Both the position numbers and the translations under genes were made by a program. Below, one piece after another: positions 58,342-64,000 of a stretch of DNA of 64,000 nt. The notes under the pieces are model-generated. The model was not told where the DNA came from. It saw only the letters and a list, made by a program, of their open reading frames with translations, and made no database searches. This DNA comes from Oscillospiraceae bacterium (GTDB taxonomy: Bacteria > Bacillota > Clostridia > Oscillospirales > Oscillospiraceae), in assembly GCA_017395085.1 (NCBI GenBank), contig JAFPWF010000006.1, forward strand, positions 39,952-103,951, read 5' to 3'. Within the stretch, counting starts at the first letter, position 1, and every line of letters begins with the position of its first letter.

Positions 58342-60930
58342 TCAGATCGCCTTGCCGCTGTGCAGGTCTACCAGATGCTTCACCGCATCCAGCTTCGCAA
58401 GTTCGTCGTAGAATCCCTTGGAGTACAGTTCACCCTGATAATCGAACTGAACGACCACGAACTCGCCCACCAGGCTGCTGTCGAAGACCAGCTCACCGGT
58501 AACTGTATTATATGTTGCGGGGAAAGCCTTCAGGCTCTTGCCGTCCTTGTCGATGAACACGACATAAATGTTCTTGGTGTCCCACTCGTCAGGCTTGTCG
58601 AACTTGAAGCGGGCACGGACGGTGGTAACGCCGAGGTCAAAGATCTGGGTGTCGCCGTACCAGACCGAGAGGGTCCATGTTCCGCGTCTCGGATTCTCAG
58701 TGACGATGACACGCCATAGAATCTTTTCTTCAATCTTAAGGATGGTTGTAGGTTTCCCTGTCGGTTTAAAACTTCCTTCTGAAGCAAGTATACCTGAGCT
58801 GGTGATGCCCAGATTATGGCCAGCAAGCCCCGCGCCTGTATAAGGACAACAGCCGAAGTGACTTCCCGGCTTGAAAGGCACTCTAACAAGTTCTCCGCTT
58901 TCGGTTGTAGAGTGGTCAGAATCAATTAATGTCTTGTTTCCGTCCTCGTCCAATATAATGAACGAAGGTTTTGCAAAGCTTACTCCGTACAATTCCTTAA
59001 AGATCTGAACCAGTTCAGCATAGGTGACTTCACTTTTACCCAGTTTTTCAATGAGTGTTTTCCCTGTGGTCTCGATCATTCCAGCCTTGCCGAGAGTTGT
59101 TGAAGCAAATTTGCCCTTAACAGTCAGTTTCCCGCCATTTTCGACCTGGATTTTGGGAGTCAGTTCTGTAAGCTTTGCCGTTTCTGGCCCGTCTATAGTA
59201 GCTACATATTCGGGAAAAAAACCTTCTTTTGAATTGGTCTCAATTACCGCACCGTTTTCAACTGTCAAGGATGCGCCTTTTGATATGGTCAATGCAGAAG
59301 AGTTTTCTTTTATCTCTTTCTCTCCCTCTGCTTTTGAAACACTGTCCATGATTATTTTTGTCCCGCTGGGCATAACCAGGTTAATTCCTTCAGGAATCGT
59401 ATACTTCTCATCCAAGAGTCCCGGGACACTGCCATTAATCAGGTTATAAGTATTTCCTGCCGCATTCTTGTCCTTCAGGAACACAGCGACACTGCCGGTA
59501 GTACCGTTAATCGTGGTCTGAGCAAGCTGTACTTCGCCGGATTCTTTCAGGTCCACGTCATCCAACAGCATAATTCCCGTTCCGATGATATTCACGACAT
59601 TATTGGAAACAAGCTTGTTAATACGATTCAAACCTGTCGCCTGAATTGTTAAATCTCCTTCTTTGACAGTAAGCTCTTTCAATGTTTCATTTGTAATTGT
59701 AAGGGTGCCATCCTCAGCAGACCAACCGATTCCCTTCAGCATTGGATCGCCATTTGAATCATCCACTTCCTCCGGGGAATAAGGAACATCTTTATCATTG
59801 GAATACTTAGTCCCATCTACTTCGATAACGGTCTTGGCATCTTTGGAGGCAGTATCGGTTGAAGCGGCAGAAGTGGTGCTGCTGTCGGTTTCTGCTCCTG
59901 TTGTTCTCGCGCCATCAGGAATATCTGCCCCAGCTTTCGCAAACGGGCTAGCTTTGGGTGTTACGGTGTCGGCCGAACCGTCCGGTACTTCTGTTGCCCC
60001 GGTTTCGATCTCTTCGGCTCCCTTTGTGAGGCTGACGGCGTCATTTATCAGCAGGGAAACGCCGTCATCTTTTGGAGCATCACGCAGGAACATACTCTTA
60101 GGCGCAAAATTCAGGGACGGCTTTGCGGTAGCAATGTCGGATTTCTCAACTTCTTCGGGTTCTGTCTGTTCAACATCCTTGGCGTTTTGCCCATCTTCAT
60201 CAGGCTGTGTGTTCTCTGCAGGCTGCGTGTTTTCAGCTGGCTTGTCGGTCTTGACAGTCTCTTCCTGCTGCAAGGGGGGGAGCGCTCCGGTGGGCTTATC
60301 AGCCTTCGCTGTGACCTCAGTCTTGAGCGTATTTCCGGCTTTAGAGACAGCTTCACCCTGTAGGGTATTCTCATCCTCCACAGGTTTCTGTTCCTGCTCG
60401 GTCTCTTCCTTTACTACGACCGATTCCTCATTGTTCTCATTCTGACTCTGCTGCTCCTTGGGCTCTTCGGCAGGCACGTCGGAGGCAGGAACAACCTTTA
60501 AAGGTTCCTCCGTGGGAGCAGTACCTTTGTCGGGGGCAGCTTCTTTTACTTCCTTGACTTCCTCCACGGGGACAGCTTCCTTCGCAGGGGCCGCCTCTAC
60601 TTCCTTTACCGGGGCTGACTCTTTACCAGGCGCAGCTTTTACCGGGGTTTCTGCCACTGGCGCAGCTTTCTCTGTCGTTTCTTGTGCAGCTTTTGCGGGG
60701 GCTTCCTGCGCGGCAGCATCTTCCTGCTGCCGTCTCAGCTCTTCTTCCAGTCTCTTTTTCTCCAGCTCCTCAAGTCGGATTCTCTCAAGTTCGTCCAGTT
60801 CCGCTTGGGTGAACTCCTGGCCGACTTCCTGCGTTTCTTCCTCATCTCCCGCAAAAGCGGTAACGCCGAAAGACATGACCAGCGTCAGGCACATGAGTAT
60901 GCTGATGAGTTTCTGCATCCAGAGTTTCAT
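58342..60930 (-). CDS. Secreted low-complexity surface protein, unknown function
   Basis: An 862-residue exported protein. The signal peptide ends in TAFAGD. Residues 30-270 are a long E/A/P/K/V-rich region with loosely repeated KEAAPVEEVKE-like and NTQPAE-like units, probably extended and elastic. From about 360 to 660 are beta-helix-like stretches in which polar strands repeat (NRINKLVSNNVVNIIGTGIML and later GASLTVENGAVIETNS), typical of right-handed beta-solenoids. The last 180 residues form a globular beta domain with no sortase motif or transmembrane anchor. Function unknown, possibly an adhesin or cell-wall associated protein. The AAGGAGG site precedes the ATG. Confidence 0.7.
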   Translation of the reverse strand: MKLWMQKLISILMCLTLVMSFGVTAFAGDEEETQEVGQEFTQAELDELERIRLEELEKKRLEEELRRQQEDAAAQEAPAKAAQETTEKAAPVAETPVKAAPGKESAPVKEVEAAPAKEAVPVEEVKEVKEAAPDKGTAPTEEPLKVVPASDVPAEEPKEQQSQNENNEESVVVKEETEQEQKPVEDENTLQGEAVSKAGNTLKTEVTAKADKPTGALPPLQQEETVKTDKPAENTQPAENTQPDEDGQNAKDVEQTEPEEVEKSDIATAKPSLNFAPKSMFLRDAPKDDGVSLLINDAVSLTKGAEEIETGATEVPDGSADTVTPKASPFAKAGADIPDGARTTGAETDSSTTSAASTDTASKDAKTVIEVDGTKYSNDKDVPYSPEEVDDSNGDPMLKGIGWSAEDGTLTITNETLKELTVKEGDLTIQATGLNRINKLVSNNVVNIIGTGIMLLDDVDLKESGEVQLAQTTINGTTGSVAVFLKDKNAAGNTYNLINGSVPGLLDEKYTIPEGINLVMPSGTKIIMDSVSKAEGEKEIKENSSALTISKGASLTVENGAVIETNSKEGFFPEYVATIDGPETAKLTELTPKIQVENGGKLTVKGKFASTTLGKAGMIETTGKTLIEKLGKSEVTYAELVQIFKELYGVSFAKPSFIILDEDGNKTLIDSDHSTTESGELVRVPFKPGSHFGCCPYTGAGLAGHNLGITSSGILASEGSFKPTGKPTTILKIEEKILWRVIVTENPRRGTWTLSVWYGDTQIFDLGVTTVRARFKFDKPDEWDTKNIYVVFIDKDGKSLKAFPATYNTVTGELVFDSSLVGEFVVVQFDYQGELYSKGFYDELAKLDAVKHLVDLHSGKAI

Positions 60931-61207
60931 AAAGCTGCCTCCTTGCGCGTTACTCTCCGCGACTCTTTTTGTGACAGTCAGAGTTTATACATTTTCACTA
61001 TTTTATCTTAACATAGTATCTCGCTGTGATACAACAAAAATATGTAACCATTTCGGCATATTTTGAGTTTTTGCGAAGAGGTATTCACATTCCGGCATGC
61101 CGTCTCCACAGGTAGCTGAAGAAGCACCGCAGCTGCCCGTGTGAGGCGGCCGCGGTGAAAACAGGCTTGTTTTATTCAGGTACAATAACTGTCAGGTGAT
61201 TTAGCTG

Positions 61208-62392
61208 TTATTTCTTCACTTTCCGCCGCCTGCGGCGGCCGCCAGCTTCGGCAGCCAAGCCAACAACAAACATGATCAGCCCCGTCAGCCCTACTGCCGT
61301 AATAATCCGCAGTATAGGATCAGCATCCGCTGTATTTCCCGTCACCGCATTTGCACTTTGTACATTGCCCGGCAAAGCCTGTGTTATTTCCTCTCCGGCT
61401 GGAACTTCACTTTCGATGTCAGCTTCACTACCAGCCGGCTGTACTACCACAGCATCGTTTTCCATTTCCGTCAGTGCAACTGCCTGCTCCAAATCTTCCT
61501 GTTCAAGTGCAGCCTGCTTTTCGTCCAATTGCAGGGCATAGTCAGCCAGATAAGAGCCCACCTCAGCTATTCTGCGCTGGTAGTTCCCCACGTTGCGCGT
61601 CATGACGACCACTATAATCGGTGTCGGGGTATAAATGATAGCTGCGCAATGGTTATTATTGTTGCCGTTCTGCTCTACAAAGGCGCCGTACTTTTGCGCA
61701 ATGGCGTAAGAGCTCTTTAGGGTAGGGTCGGACTTGTAGTATTCCTCAGGCTGTGCATCCAGCAGGTACTCAATGACATGTGGAAATGCCTCTTTCCCTC
61801 CATCATACAGGGTCTTCATCACATATGTCATGTAGCGTGCAGTGTAGTAGCTCAGATCATAAAAGTCATCAGAAGTGAAATAACTCTCCAGCAAAGGTGT
61901 ATACTTGATTGTCTGGTCGGAGCATTTGCCGTTGTAACTCCCACCCATGTATTCCACCAAGACATGTCCGCTGTCGTTACTCGACAAGGTCAGAGCTGTT
62001 GACTCTAGTTTAGCCAGAGTGCCTCTTCCATACTGGTTGGCAATCACAGTATCCTGGGTCAGTTCGCCGTCGGCCTCTTTTTCTGCCAGAAGCATGGAAA
62101 CCGGGACTTTATACAGGCTTGCCGAGTACATCCACTGGTCCGCATTCCAGAACCAAAAGTCGCCCGTGCCGGTATAGCAGAAGCCTACCGAGAAGACCTG
62201 GTACTCACCGTTCAGGCCGTTCTGCGCAACATATTCTTCCATCCAGCTGTCCAGGACAGCAGCATCAATGAGGCCGCTATCGTCCGTGCTGACCGCCGAT
62301 GGGGGTTCTTCGGCAAACGCCTCGGGAACACAGCCAAGCAGCAGAAGTAACGCGAGAAAGAGAGAGAAGCAGGTTTTAGAAGATCGTTTCAT
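61208..62392 (-). CDS. Membrane-anchored serine hydrolase, class A beta-lactamase/PBP-like
   Basis: A 394-residue exported protein. The signal peptide runs to about residue 27 (AFA), with a LLGC that could be a lipobox (Cys21). The catalytic tetrad motif is S92-L-Y-K95 in MYSASLYKVPVSMLL. A SSND (about 139) may correspond to the SDN motif, and KYGAF (about 235) to KTG. These changes make true beta-lactamase activity doubtful; serine peptidase or PBP-like function is possible. A C-terminal acidic spacer leads to one transmembrane helix and a strongly basic tail (RRRRRKVKK), as a sortase-free anchor. Confidence 0.68.
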   Translation of the reverse strand: MKRSSKTCFSLFLALLLLLGCVPEAFAEEPPSAVSTDDSGLIDAAVLDSWMEEYVAQNGLNGEYQVFSVGFCYTGTGDFWFWNADQWMYSASLYKVPVSMLLAEKEADGELTQDTVIANQYGRGTLAKLESTALTLSSNDSGHVLVEYMGGSYNGKCSDQTIKYTPLLESYFTSDDFYDLSYYTARYMTYVMKTLYDGGKEAFPHVIEYLLDAQPEEYYKSDPTLKSSYAIAQKYGAFVEQNGNNNNHCAAIIYTPTPIIVVVMTRNVGNYQRRIAEVGSYLADYALQLDEKQAALEQEDLEQAVALTEMENDAVVVQPAGSEADIESEVPAGEEITQALPGNVQSANAVTGNTADADPILRIITAVGLTGLIMFVVGLAAEAGGRRRRRKVKK

Positions 62393-62510
62393 ATCTTTCG
62401 CCTCATTGGAAGAATCAATTCTATATAAAATATATTATACCACGGCCTCGGCAGTGTGTCGAGTATGGTTTTTGCTCTATATATTTTGTTTTTTGATTTA
62501 TATATTTCTA

Positions 62511-62539
62511 TTGACAAAATTTAAAAGCTGATCTATAAT
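62511..62539 (+). promoter_or_regulatory. Consensus sigma-A promoter of the RHH-clpB genes
   Basis: TTGACA (62511-62516), 17-bp spacer, TATAAT (62534-62539), both boxes perfect, 33 bases before the TTG start at 62572. AT-rich UP-like sequence lies upstream. Confidence 0.9.
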
Positions 62540-62571
62540 AAACTCAGTATTGAAAGAAGGGATTGATCTTT

Positions 62572-63219
62572 TTGAAAAAGACTCTATATAGCCTGATGCT
62601 GAACGACGAGGTCGTACGCGAAGTCGACCTGCTGGCGCACCGGCTGGGCACCAACCGCTCAGCGCTCATCAACCAGATCCTTGCCGAATATGTGAATTAC
62701 ACCACGCCGGAACGCCGCATCAACGACGTTCTCTCAACGATCGAACGGCTCATCGGCCCGGGGAGCGACCTGGTTCCGTTCTTTGCACCGAACACCTATT
62801 CGATGTCGCTGAAAAGCTCGCTGGAGTACAAGTACCGCCCGACGGTGAAGTATGAGGTGGAACTGTTCCGTGGAGAAGATGAAAACATCGGCGAACTCTC
62901 GGTCGTCTTCCGGACCCAGTCCGATGCACTGATTTCCGTCATGACGGAGTTCTTCCGCCTGTGGAAGAGCATTGAAGATGCGCATCTTGCACCGCTGACC
63001 GGTGCGCGGCATCGCTACGCGCTGTATGACGGGCGCTTTACCCGCAGCATTGCCGCCCCGGACCATGACTGCACGACAGAGCAGCTGGCCAATGCACTTT
63101 CAGAATACATCAAGCTCTTCGACAAGCTGATGAAGGCTTACATCAGCGGGCGGCTGAGTGCACATGAGGTGGAGGCCGCCTATTACTCCCAGATGCTGAA
63201 CAGCCCGGTTCACACCTGA
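62572..63219 (+). CDS. Ribbon-helix-helix protein upstream of clpB
   Basis: A 215-residue protein with a likely N-terminal ribbon-helix-helix DNA-binding domain: YSLMLNDEVVREVDLLAHRLGTNRSALINQILAEYV (residues 5-40). The following 170 residues form an alpha/beta domain with no family I recognise (YRPTVKYEVELFRGEDE strands, helices rich in charged residues). The start is taken as TTG at 62572, 11 bases after AAGG; an earlier TTG at 62563 is too close to that site. It has a perfect promoter and lies 78 bases before clpB. An autoregulator of the pair is one possibility. Confidence 0.72.
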   Translation: MKKTLYSLMLNDEVVREVDLLAHRLGTNRSALINQILAEYVNYTTPERRINDVLSTIERLIGPGSDLVPFFAPNTYSMSLKSSLEYKYRPTVKYEVELFRGEDENIGELSVVFRTQSDALISVMTEFFRLWKSIEDAHLAPLTGARHRYALYDGRFTRSIAAPDHDCTTEQLANALSEYIKLFDKLMKAYISGRLSAHEVEAAYYSQMLNSPVHT

Positions 63220-63297
63220 CGTCCACACAAGTTCCGTATTTATTCGCTTCCGTATAACCAAAAAACGCTGACTCTTTTCGAAGGAGGTTTACATAAC

Positions 63298-64000
<703 letters not shown>

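Noticed and set aside
61086-61207. Terminator after the serine hydrolase gene
   Set aside because: Only short GC-rich stems without a T tract were found, so no terminator was listed.

Overview
The window reads as chromosome of an anaerobic, low-G+C-lineage but GC-rich Firmicute (Clostridia, perhaps Oscillospirales or Christensenellales; the exact taxon cannot be fixed by eye). Grounds: a Gram-positive style housekeeping operon (murA-rlmH-pgcA-phoH-ybeY-era-recO-mutS2-ptsH), lipoprotein and sortase-like signals, AGGAGG-type ribosome binding sites, many consensus sigma-A promoters with 17-bp spacers, and strictly anaerobic enzymes ([FeFe] and [NiFe] hydrogenases, a CODH-like protein). There is no sign of phage, insertion sequence, integrase or CRISPR.

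Region 1 (1-10784, minus strand) is one long co-oriented housekeeping cluster: cell wall (murA), rRNA methylation and maturation (rlmH, ybeY, era), sugar-phosphate metabolism, two half-size chromate-type transporters, phoH, recO, mutS2 and HPr. Region 2 (11131-16846, plus) is an ABC importer operon (lipoprotein, ATPase, fused permease) followed by a HAD phosphatase and a C39-like cysteine protease candidate. Region 3 (16872-22592) holds a large Cys-repeat surface protein, a ProX-type deacylase, an ElaA-type acetyltransferase and three coupled small membrane proteins, two of them with zinc ribbons.

Region 4 (22741-36454, minus) is the centrepiece: a membrane-bound, Mbh-like energy-converting [NiFe] hydrogenase carrying a full set of Mrp Na+/H+ antiporter-type subunits, its Hyp maturation genes (hypC, hypD, hypE, hypA), and directly upstream a CooS-type carbon monoxide dehydrogenase homologue with its own promoter. 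The CooS homologue has intact B- and D-cluster cysteines but Asp in place of one conserved C-cluster cysteine, and a His-rich N-terminus. hypF lies a little further on (38497-40776). Region 5 (41640-48974) holds an electron-bifurcating type [FeFe] hydrogenase operon (hydC-hydB-hydA, minus) facing a divergent plus-strand operon: a TM1266-like hydrogenase regulator followed by an ABC importer of the nitrate/sulfonate/thiamine-precursor type. That plus-strand operon has a 140-nt leader with mutually exclusive terminator and anti-terminator helices, a good candidate for an unassigned riboswitch or attenuator.

Region 6 (49088-64000) has an NSS-family Na+ symporter divergent from a LysR regulator, tRNA-Ser(GGA) with a clear promoter and terminator, a radical SAM protein, a nitroreductase, a metallo-beta-lactamase-fold protein, a stand-alone ATP-cone protein, a pair of TIR-like membrane proteins, two secreted or anchored surface proteins, and a ribbon-helix-helix gene followed by the start of clpB, which runs off the end.

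Together the central genes suggest an organism that balances reduced ferredoxin, NADH and H2 with two unrelated hydrogenases and couples ferredoxin oxidation to H+/Na+ gradients. Whether CO is really a substrate is doubtful because of the changed C-cluster ligand.
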